Positions 1 through 10,481 of a DNA stretch of 23,900 nt are shown in pieces. Origin of the DNA: Fragilaria radians. Its lineage: Eukaryota; Bacillariophyta; Fragilariophyceae; Fragilariales; Fragilariaceae. Made by a program: the position numbers and the translations under genes. Below the pieces are notes generated by a model. The model saw nothing but the letters and a program-made list of their open reading frames with translations. It did not search any database and was not told the DNA's origin. Location of the stretch: assembly GCA_900642245.1 (NCBI GenBank), contig CAAAJI010000213.1:65313-89212 (forward strand). Reading direction: 5' to 3'. The stretch's first letter is position 1; each line of letters opens with the position of its first letter.

Positions 1-1540
1 ACAATGTGTATCGTATACTAACATTGAATTCCAATCCATGCGAATTTTGTCACAATCGCAAATCCGTCATTTTACGAAGATTTTTGCGATGGACTAAAAA
101 GTGCTGGTAGAGGCTTCATACTTTTTGTTGCACACAATTTCATTGCTACGTTTTCATCCGTTGCTCACATTATGGAGGATGACAATGCAGACTTCACTGT
201 TTAGTAAATCAAGTAGCATCTCTTCAATAGGAAATGAAGCAATGAGAGGCATCCTTCTTTGATAAATGCCTTAACTGGGAGCATGTTTGCCAAAGCATGG
301 TGACAGAAAAGGTTTTGATTGACACATGAGAATGTCAAAAGAGGCAATTAGAAACAAACTTGAGGTGATTAGTTCAATGAAACAAAGTTGAAGTGATAAG
401 TTCAGTTGGTGGTGATGATAAACAAATGGGGGATTTTCTTACACCCATTGAAAGCCAATGTTAGGAAGATTAAATATGATTGTTGCAATTGCATGATTGC
501 ACAATTTTTGGTTGGCAAGCAAAAGCAATGTGACAACTAATACCAGAAAGTTCAATTGAATTAAACACAAATCTTTCACCATATGATGTTACCTTGAGAA
601 GCTGCAGCATCACAAGAATTTGAGGACATGGTTGCAGCGCAAGAGAATGCCTGGTCCAAAAAACCGAGACATAATGTACCGTGATCTTGAGGCAATGGGA
701 CTCACACGGCCATTAGTTAGTTGCCATATCCTTTGTAATGCAGACAAAATGTAGTTAGAGGATTTCCTATTGTGATAGCCTTAAAATTAGGTAATCATTG
801 ATTTATCACAACTATCATGTGAAACTTTGACAAACTTAGATTAATCCGAAAAACTTAGGTTAACCTGATAGTCATACTAATGCTAAAGGTCACTTATTCC
901 ATTGCCTTTGCTGCAGCCATCAACCTCTTCAACTCCTCAACATACCAAAAGCCTGAGCCAAATCAAGGTGCACCAAGACCTTCATTTTTGTTCTGTTTGA
1001 TTCAAGACTTTCCTTACGCAATTTTACTTTTTCTTGCACCTTTCAATCATTCCTATCTTCAAGACTGAGAAGATTTACAATAATGAAGTTTGCTTGATCT
1101 CTCATGTCACGGAAAGTGAGCATCAATATCAGAAACACCTTGACATCTTTTTGTAAAATTGTACACAGAATGTTTGACATTGCAGTCTCCACAAAATTCC
1201 AGGGTTCATTGTTGTGTGAGAGAAAGTCATGTTCTCTTGTATGATGCGCCGTATCTTGACAAGATTCAAGATCTTCTTCCTAAATGCTGTTTTACTGACC
1301 TGAACCACAGAAAAAAGATCAATAGTGTAATCATTTGCAAGCTCAGAAAGATGAATATCATCCTCATCCTCAATGATTAACCTGCAATACGGATCCAAAC
1401 GCAAGTTAGGAGCACTCCCATGGGATCTATCATTAGAAAAAAAATTAAAGTATTTTCGTTGCAATCAGTATTAAGAGTCAAATTCCTATTTTTATCTCTA
1501 GTAGACGCACCAGAACTTTGAAGACTAGTATTGTGCACAA
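1..1540. other. AT-rich stretch with no supportable gene
   Basis: I see no recognisable coding region, RNA gene or clear repeat here. The longest open frames (for example the - strand frame at 1129-1464) resemble no family I know, have no supporting neighbours and overlap frames on the other strand. The stretch lies directly upstream of a decayed retrotransposon, so part of it may be the element's 5' end, but I could not find a matching LTR pair by eye. Confidence 0.4.
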
Positions 1541-2008
1541 ATGCAGCACAAATCCAGAAGCATTGTTATGTCCTTGCAGGTTCAAATTCCATTTTGGACT
1601 TACAATGGTTTACAATGTTTACTGTTACAAACAAGAATTTATGTGGGAAAACGTGGGAAATCAATCAACACTGTGTTCCACGTGGAATCAATGAAGGAGC
1701 ACGATGGCAAAGCAAATATGAAGATGCCAATTAAACTTGAAAACCATTGCAGAGCTTGTAAGATACATTACCAGACTAAAAGACCTAGAAAAAAGAAGGG
1801 AAACTCATCCTATAAAGGTAGGGAAAATGGAAAAGGAAGTAACAAGGCTAAACACAAAGATATATCAAAATACTGCATCTTTCATCAATCCAAGACTCAT
1901 GAAAGCAGTGCTTTTACGGTCAAGAAGAAGTACGGCATTGGGAAGTCAAACAGAAATTCCTTGGAGACAAATGTCAGTACACCCCTAACTGACAAACTTC
2001 TACTATGA
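1541..2008 (+). pseudogene. Possible gag remnant of the retrotransposon
   Basis: An open frame of 155 codons ends in a very basic tract (RKKKGNSSYKGR) followed by YCIFHQSKTHESSAF. This resembles the C-x2-H-x4-H-x4-C knuckle seen in gag proteins of some stramenopile gypsy elements, with the last cysteine replaced. Its position about 600 bp upstream of the RT, on the same strand, fits a gag. The rest of the frame is not recognisable and the first ATG may not be a real start. The identification rests on the knuckle-like motif, basicity and position only. Confidence 0.4.
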
Positions 2009-3110
2009 AAATTCAGCCAATGAATATGTCTATCCTCCGCAAGAGTATTCAAGCCATAATAGACCTGTTAACCTTTTTTAACTGACAGCCAATATCATGG
2101 GCTGCTACAAGAACACCGATTACCTTGACTGAAGCAAATAATATGGTAACAGAAGATGCAACATAACCAGTTGTGAACAGCCTACGTCATCTCTTCTCCC
2201 TTTCTCTCCGGTTGCAAGAGAAGTTATGTCAGAAATGGCATTACTTTAAAAATAAAGGGACTCATGCACAGCAACTAGTAAGTTTCTCAAGTGATAAAAG
2301 TTGATCCCGAGGATTAACTTGTGAAACCTCCTCAACCGTATAGACAGGTTCAATCAGCACGTCTTGCACATCTTGAGAGACGCACATACCCCATTCCAAA
2401 ATGTTCCACATTACTTTAGGTTATTCCAACCTTCTTCATGCGTCTTCACAAGACATGAATATGGGGTACACTTTAACTGATCTAGAAGCGGCATCCTCTA
2501 AGTCCTAGGTCTTTGTTGCCCCTTGAAGAAAAATGCGTATACAAATTGGGAATTTCAACTGCTCAAATGCAAGCACTTCTTGGTGATCTCCCTCTGTGCG
2601 CGTTTATCTTGATGATGTACTTATCCTTAGAGAGACTTGCTTTGAGGACAATTTGAAAGAACTTGCACATATGTTTAACCTAAGTTAATCTGCAGGACTT
2701 CAATGTAATGTTCAAACATGTAATTTTCTTGCATTTGAAACAGAATACCTTGGCTGACACAAAGTGCAATTACGCCACAGGTGAAAAGGAATGCTGCTAT
2801 GCAGGCAATTGCAGAGCTAATGAATAAGAAAAAATTGCAGTATTTTATCGGATTTTACCACTACTATTTTGTCCTCTAGCCGCAAAATGCTCATGGTGTT
2901 ACTTAATTATGCAAGGACCTGAACAGCAGAACAAAATGAATTTCAAAACGACAAAAATCCGCAATGTCACAACAGTTTACATTGGCATATCCTGAATACG
3001 CAAAATGATTCCACATTCATACGGATGCATTTAAGTTCGAACTGGAGGAGTTTTATGGAAGCCCGACTCACTCATTTCTTAATTGAACAGGGACCACATT
3101 CCAAATTTCG
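1541..3110 (+). mobile_element. Decayed Ty3/gypsy-type LTR retrotransposon (gag-pol remnant)
   Basis: Reverse transcriptase homology is spread over all three + frames with several stops, so the element is dead. Reading left to right: a YPIPK motif near 2384; a segment reading DMNMGYTL at about 2452-2475, matching the conserved region before the RT fingers; the catalytic YLDD box at 2605-2616 followed by VLIL; then CNFLAFETEYLG (the thumb-side C.F....eYLG motif); then ITPQ near 2766, FIGFYHYY, and FHIHTDA near 3011-3031, the start of the RNase H domain. This order is diagnostic of Ty3/gypsy pol. Protease and integrase were not found and no LTRs were seen, so the limits are approximate. The left limit is set by the gag-like frame, the right by the loss of RNase H similarity. 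Confidence 0.75.
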
Positions 3111-4987
3111 CAAGTTCTGAGAAATGAATCTTGGCCACAGCCTTGCAATATAAGCGACCCCTCCAAGTGGATAACAAGATTTGTAATCTGGTCCAGAGCC
3201 AAAGTTAATGAAGTGTAGGCTTGAGTTTCACTTCCAATACTATTCATTAGTTTTCTTTTTTCTACATAGAACTCGAGATTCTTTTTTTTCAAACTCAGGG
3301 AGAAAGAGTCCTTCAGTCAAAACAAGTTTAAACAGTTTGTTTCCATGTCTTGGCTTGCATTTGTTTTGGTTCTTAAATATACAAGTAGAACTAGATGTCT
3401 TTCATGCTAGTTCATAAAGAGATCCCTTAATCTGTGAAATTTTATAGGATAGCTCAAATACTTTAAATGCATTAGACAATGCGTTTTTTCTTCACACAAT
3501 ATGGCATGTCAATTCAACTCCAACTGTATACATGTACTCAAAAAAGGATGGAAATTTCATAAAGGATATATTTGCAAATAGAGGCACTTTCTTTCTATCT
3601 TGTAGATTTTTCCAAGAAAAATCTCCTGCCTTCGCCTACGAATTTTCTAGATAGCGCTTTCCCCTCCATATCTGGGCCGTAATGTTAAAGCATAAAGTCT
3701 TGTGAGTTTCGATTCAAGCTTTCCGGGAGTTCCTCAATTTTCAGAGAATAAGTGAGGAAGAAGAATCTTGATTCCTAACACGAAGAACGTACAATTGATT
3801 AATGGGACCCACATGAGTTCTTTTATCAAAAAATAAATCTATAGAAATATATACTGGAACTTATTATCCTCTGTTCCTTTATAAATCTGTATGGCAATAT
3901 ACTATCAGCGCGATTTTTTTCTTGTTGAAGAAGGTATCTTTGTTCGTTTGCATTACAATATATACCCTTTCACAACATAAAATCCAAAGCTCTAATTATT
4001 TTACAGTTGAGTCTATTCATTCATTCTGTCAGAAGGAGAAGGTATGAAATACAGTGATTAATATCCATGCATTGAATGACAATATCAAGTAAACGCTAGA
4101 ATATGTAACCATTGTGAAGGACTTTAAAAAGGCAACTGATCTTGACATATGAACCACAAATAAGTTATCAAATATTTACTATCAATAGTTATTCTACTAC
4201 TGCATAAGTTGCATCCTTGGTTTGTAACTGCTTCCTAAAATCTCTATCCAATTACGAAGTGTTGGACTATCTCGAATCCTATTGAAATAGCATCGTTGCA
4301 ACCTTAGCTTTTTTACGTGTCCGTCGGAGTACCGCATCTAGATCACATGCCAACAATAATTCTATGACTGTACTCTACCTTTTAACACTGCTTTTGTCCT
4401 ACAGGTACCCTGCTTCCGAGTACGGACGAACACAATTCATGTTTCGTAAATCATGAAAGTTGCTCAGATTCCGTGCAAGTCAAGATAGAATTTAAATGCA
4501 GTTAACTAACTTTGTAAATGAATGAATTTTTGAATGAATCAAGAAACATGAGTAGTTACCTAATGCTAAGTTTAATTTATAAATGATACGTTTGATTCTT
4601 TATTTGCTATGAAGAAAAAATTAATACCCTGAAACGTACATAAGGCAACTGTCTGCCATTTGAAGTCACATTATGCAAGTTTCTATTTTTATTCTTTCTT
4701 TCCTTTGTAGACTTAATATTTTCCTGGAATGGTTTCAGTTCTAATTCATGGATACTATGTATCGCATTTCCTGCCAGCTTGTAATTTGCCCCATCCATCT
4801 ATCTCATTGTTAATCTTTTGTGCCTTGAAACCACCAAATTTCTAAAAAATGACGAACCAACAAATTGTACCTACAAACAAATTAGTTGATTGATACAAAC
4901 GGTTTTAAAGAATAATGTAGTATATTCCAAACAATCTGTACAAGAAATTTTAAAAATGAATTTCGTCCTTTTCTCCTATTCGTCGCC
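3111..4987. other. Intergenic stretch without recognisable features
   Basis: About 1.9 kb separates the retrotransposon remnant from the glycosyltransferase gene. No long open frame or known motif is visible on either strand. I looked for an integrase zinc-binding region and a second LTR, which should lie here if the element were complete, and found neither. A short AATG-rich stretch lies at about 4516-4540. The promoter of the next gene must lie in the right part, but I see no distinct element. Confidence 0.4.
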
Positions 4988-6091
4988 ATGACAAGCGTAA
5001 AATGTGCCTCGGTTTTCCGATATTTGCGGGTCTTAATCCTGACGACTAGCATTCTTTTTATTCTCAGAATGGCAAAAAGGATAAAGGTGAAGGCAATAGT
5101 GACGGAACGCTCTAACCTTTCCATCAATTACATAATCAATGATCAGCACTTCAATCGCACAACCAACTGGTGTATCATTGATAACAACACGACACAAATG
5201 GCAATCAGCAACATTGCGCATGCGTCTGAGATCATTATTTCTTGTTGGAATTGGTTTCAATCGCAGAATGAGGAAATCCAAAACAGTAATTGTTCTTCAT
5301 GTCTCGCTACACCAATGGATTCCACCTTTATGAACTGTGGCTTTTACTTCGGAGACCTTACAATTTGGAAAAAGGTAGAGCCGCTAAGAAAAAGAGAAGG
5401 ATGGATAGCACTCTTTATTCAACATATGAATTGTGTCCTTTCCGACCTCAAACCCTCCCGACCTGACGTAGTTTGGCACAGACCCAATTTACTGCTAAAA
5501 TTTGACAATCATAATAGTGCAGTAAAACTGCGAACAACAATTTTGACCTCAATGTCTAATCACTATAATGATTCCTTCAAGATGAAAGAAGCAAAGGCAT
5601 TGACACTAAGAAAGAAGCAGAATTTGCAAATTGGTCTCATTAATCGGAGAGGCTCAAGAATCATCAGCAACATGGATAGTATTCAAGCGTCCATGGAATC
5701 CATTTTTCCATCAGGCAATTATGAAAGGGCGTATATGGAAGATCTATCTCCTCTGGAACAGTGGCAATTTTGGGCCTCTAAAGATATCATTCTTGTCGCC
5801 CATGGTCAATCGGAAACCAACGCCATTTTTCTTCATCCGAATTCAAGCATCATCGAAATTTATCCACCTCACTATTACCCTGAATTCTACAATGAGCTCT
5901 TTCGTTCCATAGGCATTCACCATTTCCCATACTTTAACAACATTCAAAATTGGCATCAAGACTATTCAGAACACAGCAAGACTTTATCAGATCGTAATTT
6001 CTATCGGAGTGTAAAAGACATGAGTCCAAACGTCAGTTCAATAATGCTTTTGTTTCAGCAAGCCCTTCTAAAGACCACACCTTTGTCATAA
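4988..6091 (+). CDS. GT61/DUF563-like glycosyltransferase, type II membrane protein
   Basis: Single-exon gene, 367 residues. A short basic N-terminus is followed by one hydrophobic segment (about residues 12-28), the layout of a Golgi/ER type II membrane enzyme. The lumenal part has several N-glycosylation sequons (for example near residues 43, 56, 66 and 101). The C-terminal third carries the family signature: LINRRGSRIISN (217-228), in the position of the conserved RR..R.I.N block; then EQWQFWASKDIILVAHG (257-273); then SETNAIFLHPNSSIIEIYP (275-293), equivalent to the HG-x-x-x-TN...F..P....iEI.P block of GT61 enzymes such as plant xylosyltransferases and animal EOGT. The family transfers sugars (xylose, arabinose or GlcNAc) to glycans or proteins; the substrate here cannot be read from sequence. 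The usual HGAGLTN is HGQSETN, keeping the His and Asn. The ATG chosen is the first in frame and gives the membrane anchor. Confidence 0.72.
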   Translation: MTSVKCASVFRYLRVLILTTSILFILRMAKRIKVKAIVTERSNLSINYIINDQHFNRTTNWCIIDNNTTQMAISNIAHASEIIISCWNWFQSQNEEIQNSNCSSCLATPMDSTFMNCGFYFGDLTIWKKVEPLRKREGWIALFIQHMNCVLSDLKPSRPDVVWHRPNLLLKFDNHNSAVKLRTTILTSMSNHYNDSFKMKEAKALTLRKKQNLQIGLINRRGSRIISNMDSIQASMESIFPSGNYERAYMEDLSPLEQWQFWASKDIILVAHGQSETNAIFLHPNSSIIEIYPPHYYPEFYNELFRSIGIHHFPYFNNIQNWHQDYSEHSKTLSDRNFYRSVKDMSPNVSSIMLLFQQALLKTTPLS

Positions 6092-7671
6092 ACTTCCTTT
6101 AACAAAGATTTCATATTGCCAACTATTGTCTTTTTTTCAGACAATCATGAGTAATCTTCCTTCTAGCTAGATTGCGACAATTTTCTAAGCAAACAATGCA
6201 ATCAAGCATGTCATGCAGAAAGAAAAGTTCTGCAACTACCCCAGAAATGTGACTAGGAGATAGTATCGGATATCTTCTTATTACCATGACCATAATCATC
6301 ATGCCAAGTTTCAAAATTGCAATTTATAGTGAAACTATGAAAACTTGGTATCCTAAAAACTATAGCAATTCAGCGTTCCTGTACATGATAAGCGGGTATC
6401 TACACATCAAGGACTGAAAATTGAAATAAATGTTAAAGCGAAGCTTTCAATATCAACGTTTTTACTGGTTTGCTTGAAATGGATCGTATGGACAAGGACC
6501 CAGCTCATGCTACTTACTATCTTTCTTTCCTTGAAATGAACCTTTCCTCTACCCTACAGGCTATTGAGTTGATACAAGTTCATTATGGCAATAGTATTAA
6601 ACCGAGGGAAAAACCGAATCATGGCTGAAAAGAAATTTGAAGAATTTTAGATTCCTTCATACTACAAACCATAAATTGAGGAGAAAGGGGAAAATATGTT
6701 AAATTAATAATGTATACACAGCATCAGGGAATGACATTGTCAGGTGTTCCTTTGACCAAACGTTCCTTTCACAAAAACTGTACTTTTCTGCAACACCTTC
6801 TGAGTTGAAGTAACAATTTGGTTACAAACTCCTTAAAGATTAGAATCATTCTGATAAAAGGGTAAAGTGCATGTATTTTCTTGCCTATCTTCTGGTTTTT
6901 AAATTGGAAAATAACATAGATCAAACCTTTTAACTTTATTTTTTGCTAAAGATAGTTCTTTTGGCGATGAAATTGGCTTGTTATTTCCCAAAGAGAAAAA
7001 CTAATTAGAGCGTCCCTGCCCGTATTAACACGCGTTGAAACGAATCAAATATCATAGAATTAAAAAAATCTTAACTTATTTTCTTAATCTGACCTCATGT
7101 TAGTAAAACTTAAGATCTCAAGTTGATCTTAATACTAACAAGTTTGCATCTCCTTAGTAGCGTATTGTCTAGTAATTACAGTCTGATATTCATCAAGTTG
7201 GGTTTCCCTTGAAATACTTTACCTCTATGTCTTTGTGTCTACAATGACACCTTGACAAAAACATAGAGCAATGTAGTCCAAATGCAGATTTAGTTGTCAT
7301 CTCCGCAATTACGGCTTATTTGTTACGCACAAGTTCTCAAGCATAAACATATCTTCTCATGCTTCTGTGTTTTGGCCATGAGTTCAATGGGACGGATAGT
7401 TTTTTACGTTGGGAATAATAATAAGTTACAAGTATACCGTTGGCACAAAACGACAGTATTGGTTGGAGTCCATGTCCATTCTCTGCTGTGTTCGCATCCG
7501 TTATTCCTCAAATCGTTGCTTATCATCATTCAACAATTTGATCCATTGATCTTACTTTTACACACAATTGGAGGACTTTAAATTGGGTAACTCACTAATC
7601 GTGAAGTAAGAAATCGCTGCGTTTCGAAAGAGAGCATTGTATTTATTGCTACAAATCAAAAGATCGTTGAC
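6092..7671. other. Intergenic stretch; one short unexplained open frame
   Basis: No known gene, RNA or repeat is visible. A + strand frame is open from 6437 to a TGA at 6626-6628, with an ATG at 6479 giving 49 residues (starts MDRMDKDPAHATYYLSFLEM). Its composition looks more protein-like than the surrounding AT-rich DNA, but it matches nothing I recognise and has no evident splice partners. A second open frame at 7294-7581 lacks any family feature and is probably chance. The right end contains the promoter of the TBC gene. Confidence 0.3.
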
Positions 7672-9920
7672 ATGAGTATGCCACCTAGAAAGTCCCAAAT
7701 GTCAATCGAAGAATGTTTGTTTGGACCTGAAAAGAAGTGTCCGACAAATGTATGGGATGCAGTATTAACGGACCACAGTGGTGATGTCGATTCCAACAGA
7801 GAGGATTCATTCACAGAAAGCCCTGCGCCATTATATTTAGGGATCGATGATTTGGACGAAGGACGTTGGGCTCGTCCAGAGAATCAGAATCATAGCATTC
7901 CCCTACAGGAAGTGCGGCGATTATCTTCACAGGGTTTGGCAGCCGATCATCGAGGTGTTGTCTGGCGGGTACTATTGGGAGGTCTTCCTTTGGAAACCGA
8001 ACAGTGGAAACCTTTCCTTTTGAAGAGACGTATGGAATACCGACAATTAGTTGCCGATCTCTTTGTGGAACCCCAACACGATGGCAATGAATTAAGGGGT
8101 GGATACCCAGTAAGGAAAAAGCAACAACAAAGGCACGCACAGGCAAAACGAATCTATGAATTGCAAAAGGGAAACACGAAGCCTTTAGAATTGAATGCCG
8201 TCAAAGTTAAAGAGAGCCTAATTAATGATACAAACTTAATTGAAGAAGGAAGTGAATCGACAATATGTCTAGAAAGTAATTCTTTGCCTGATGAAGAGAA
8301 TTCAAAGTCTAGGAGTCCAAGAAGAAGCTCTATTCTTCTTGCGGTAGACTCCATATCAGATTCTACTGTGAAAGTCAGTGCACCAAGAGCCAGAAAGAAT
8401 TTGATGGAGAGAAATCAAGAGCAGAATTCTCTTGATCAAAATCATGCAGATAACTTAGAAGATCAAGACTCACAACAAGAAGCTTCTGATGCTTACAATG
8501 GAGAGGAATTATCCGGTTTTGAATTTACCTCTCAGAGACACCGACCTTCCATGACACGCACTGCCGCATCCTGGATCCGCCGTAACACTCCCGAGATTCT
8601 AGATGAATTTCAGGATTCTGACAACGATTCCACGCTGGAAATCAAGGAAACGAAATCTAACGAATCCATTGCTGAAATGGTACCAAGCCACATTCGAGAA
8701 GAATGGAAAAAATCGGGTCGAGATATTGCTACATTGGATCACATGCAGAATGGCAATGATGCGATGAATACTCTTTTGGTCTCAGCAGAGACTTCTCAAC
8801 AAAAGCAGGATCAATCAGAGAAACAACCAAAAGGATTGTTAGTTTCAGTCACAGATGATCCTCTTTCGACGAACACAGATTCCATATGGTTCCAATTCTT
8901 TGAGAATGCAAGTTTGTTGGATGAAATTAGAAAGGATGTTGTGCGGACTCATCCGGAACTGTATTTCTTTCTTGAGCCTGAAAATAACTTGGGCCAGCGT
9001 CGATATGCAGCCCTTGAACGAATACTTTTTGTCTGGGCCAAGTTGAATAAAGGAGTAAGTTTGTTGACTCAATCTCTTAATGGCAGCATTTTCTCCGCCA
9101 TTTACTTAACTTTTTCCCCCTCCCGTAGGTTCGATACGTGCAGGGAATGAACGAAATCGTTGGGACAATTTACTATGTATTGGCTAATGACGAGAGTGAA
9201 GTATGGGCATGTGAAGCCGAAGCAGATTCCTATTATCTTTTCAACACGCTAATGGCAGAGATGAGAGATGTTTTCGTCGCAGAATTGGACGAAGCAGATA
9301 CTGGAATTCAAGGTCGCATTTCCAATATGACAGCTCTGTTGTCGCTTCATGATCCTGAAGTTCGTTGTCATTTGGTGGACATTGGAATTGATCCAGCATT
9401 TTACGCAGTACGATGGCTGACCACTCTTCTTTCTCGTGAATTCTTACTACCTGACACAATTCGTTTATGGGATAGCATGTTCGCGTCTACGCACAAAGAT
9501 AACTTCATACGATATGTCTGTGTCACCATGGTTGTTGTGATTCGAGACAAACTGTTGAAAGGCGACTTTTCCACTTGTTTACGCTTGTTGCAATCCTACC
9601 CAACGACCAATATTGACAGTCTCTTGGAATCTAGTCGTGCCTTGTGGATTTACGAATCGCAAGTGACGTTGGCTTGCCATAAAGGAGGAATATCCTTACA
9701 TCAAGCATTATGTACCATCACACCACCTCCCAGTATCATAATGGCGTATGGATTACCAGGAGGTGTTGCAAGGTTGCCGCGAGAAGAAGAACCTGCACCT
9801 CGCGGATTTTTTAGTCGGGCTAACGCTGTCTTGGGTCAATTGGGAAGTGGCGTCCGAGCAAATGTGAATCGTGGTCGTACACAAAGTGATGATGGACTTG
9901 CGTCAACGAGACGACGATGA
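7672..9920 (+). CDS. TBC-domain Rab GTPase-activating protein, TBC1D13-like (two exons)
   Basis: Exon 1 is 7672-9054 and exon 2 is 9129-9920, giving 724 residues. Splicing restores the reading KG|VRYVQGMNEI across the junction. The domain starts near residue 87 (LAADHRGVVWRVLLGGLP), is interrupted by a polar, acidic, low-complexity insert of about residues 135-395, and resumes at FQFFENASLLDEIRKD. Both catalytic fingers are present: Arg425 in the IxxDxxR motif (I419-R425) and Gln466 in YVQG (464-467). The rest follows TBC1D13 closely, with SREFLLPDTIRLWDSMFA and DFSTCLRLLQSYP. Such proteins stimulate GTP hydrolysis by Rab proteins on endomembranes; human TBC1D13 acts on Rab35, but the target here is unknown. 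The tail after about residue 660 is basic and likely unstructured. It converges with the eS26 gene, 240 bp between stops. Its last part recurs right of the assembly gap. Confidence 0.9.
9055..9128 (+). other. Spliceosomal intron of the TBC gene, 74 nt
   Basis: The donor is GGA|gtaagt and the acceptor is a pyrimidine-rich tract ending cccgtag|GTT. Removal joins codons cleanly (phase 0) and restores the conserved GVRYVQGMNE motif of TBC domains. If retained, the frame reads a further 31 unrelated residues to a stop at 9148-9150, before the catalytic glutamine. Confidence 0.93.
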
Positions 9921-9982
9921 AAAAAGAGTGATGACTTGATAAGTAAGGTAAAACAAACTACAAATATTAGAGTACTAATTTG

Positions 9983-10021
9983 CTTGCTTTAGATGACAAA
10001 AAATCTAAATTAAATAGCAAG
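9983..10021. promoter_or_regulatory. Conserved hairpin between convergent genes (copy 1)
   Basis: The 39 nt can fold with an outer stem CTTGCT/AGCAAG and an inner stem TTAGAT/ATCTAA around the loop GACAAAAA. The same structure is at 12081-12119. Flanks and the unpaired strand differ between the copies while all stem bases are unchanged. It lies in the 240 bp between the TBC and eS26 stop codons, so it could be a 3' UTR or 3' end-processing element for either gene. The role is inferred. Confidence 0.4.
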
Positions 10022-10160
10022 AAAAAAGAAGCCTAAACTTCAAATCGTCTCTTCGTGCTATCTTTCAGTATTCAAAGAGCAAATCACAACTGACAGATAA
10101 AAATGAAGGCTACTTTCTTTTTTGAAACGCTATGCATTCACCCTAGTTGATATTATTTTA

Positions 10161-10481
10161 TTATTTACGCCCAGCACCGAATCGTTGAGGAGGTGTACGA
10201 ATCTTACGATCCTCTGCAGATCGACCACGAACAATACGCTGGTGGACTGCAGCCTCGACACAGTAATACATTTTTAGGTACAACTTGGGAAGTTGGTACT
10301 CTTTATAAGCCGAGGCTTCCTTAATATCTCGCAATGATGATGCATCGACAATGTTACGGACAATAAAGCGCTTGATGGCCTTATCCTTTGGAATAGCCTT
10401 TCCCGTTGAGACGCATCTCACACGTTTGACGTGTCCACGTCCCTTCTTATTACGTCCATGGTTTCGGCGTTTGACAGTCAT
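10161..10481 (-). CDS. RPS26: 40S ribosomal protein eS26 (copy 1)
   Basis: 106 residues, single exon. It opens MTVKRRNHGRNKKGRGHVK and contains IPKDKAIKRFIVRNIVDA and LPKLYLKMYYC, all diagnostic of eS26, a small-subunit protein at the mRNA exit channel that contacts mRNA upstream of the start codon. Typical eS26 binds zinc through Cys23, Cys26, Cys74 and Cys77. Here Cys23 and Cys74 are kept, but position 26 is Thr (RCVSTGK) and position 77 is Ala (YCVEAAV), so the usual site cannot form. The C-terminus is short, ending RTPPQRFGAGRK, without the long Ala/Pro tail of animal proteins. It is divergent from the CCDC43-like gene (374 bp apart). The protein is identical to that of copy 2; the two differ by three silent changes by my reading. 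Confidence 0.95.
   Translation of the reverse strand: MTVKRRNHGRNKKGRGHVKRVRCVSTGKAIPKDKAIKRFIVRNIVDASSLRDIKEASAYKEYQLPKLYLKMYYCVEAAVHQRIVRGRSAEDRKIRTPPQRFGAGRK

Noticed and set aside
1129..1464. 111-residue open frame on the - strand
   Set aside because: No family resemblance, overlaps an open frame on the other strand, and lies in AT-rich DNA next to a dead retroelement.
4516..4540. AATG-type short repeat as a functional element
   Set aside because: Only a few imperfect units in AT-rich intergenic DNA; ordinary microsatellite.
3111..4987. Integrase domain or second LTR for the retrotransposon
   Set aside because: I looked for the HHCC zinc region, the catalytic DDE spacing and a repeat of upstream sequence, and saw none.
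7294..7581. 95-residue open frame before the TBC gene
   Set aside because: Begins at TTG, has no domain or signal, and its first ATG is far inside; the TBC start at 7672 is complete without it.
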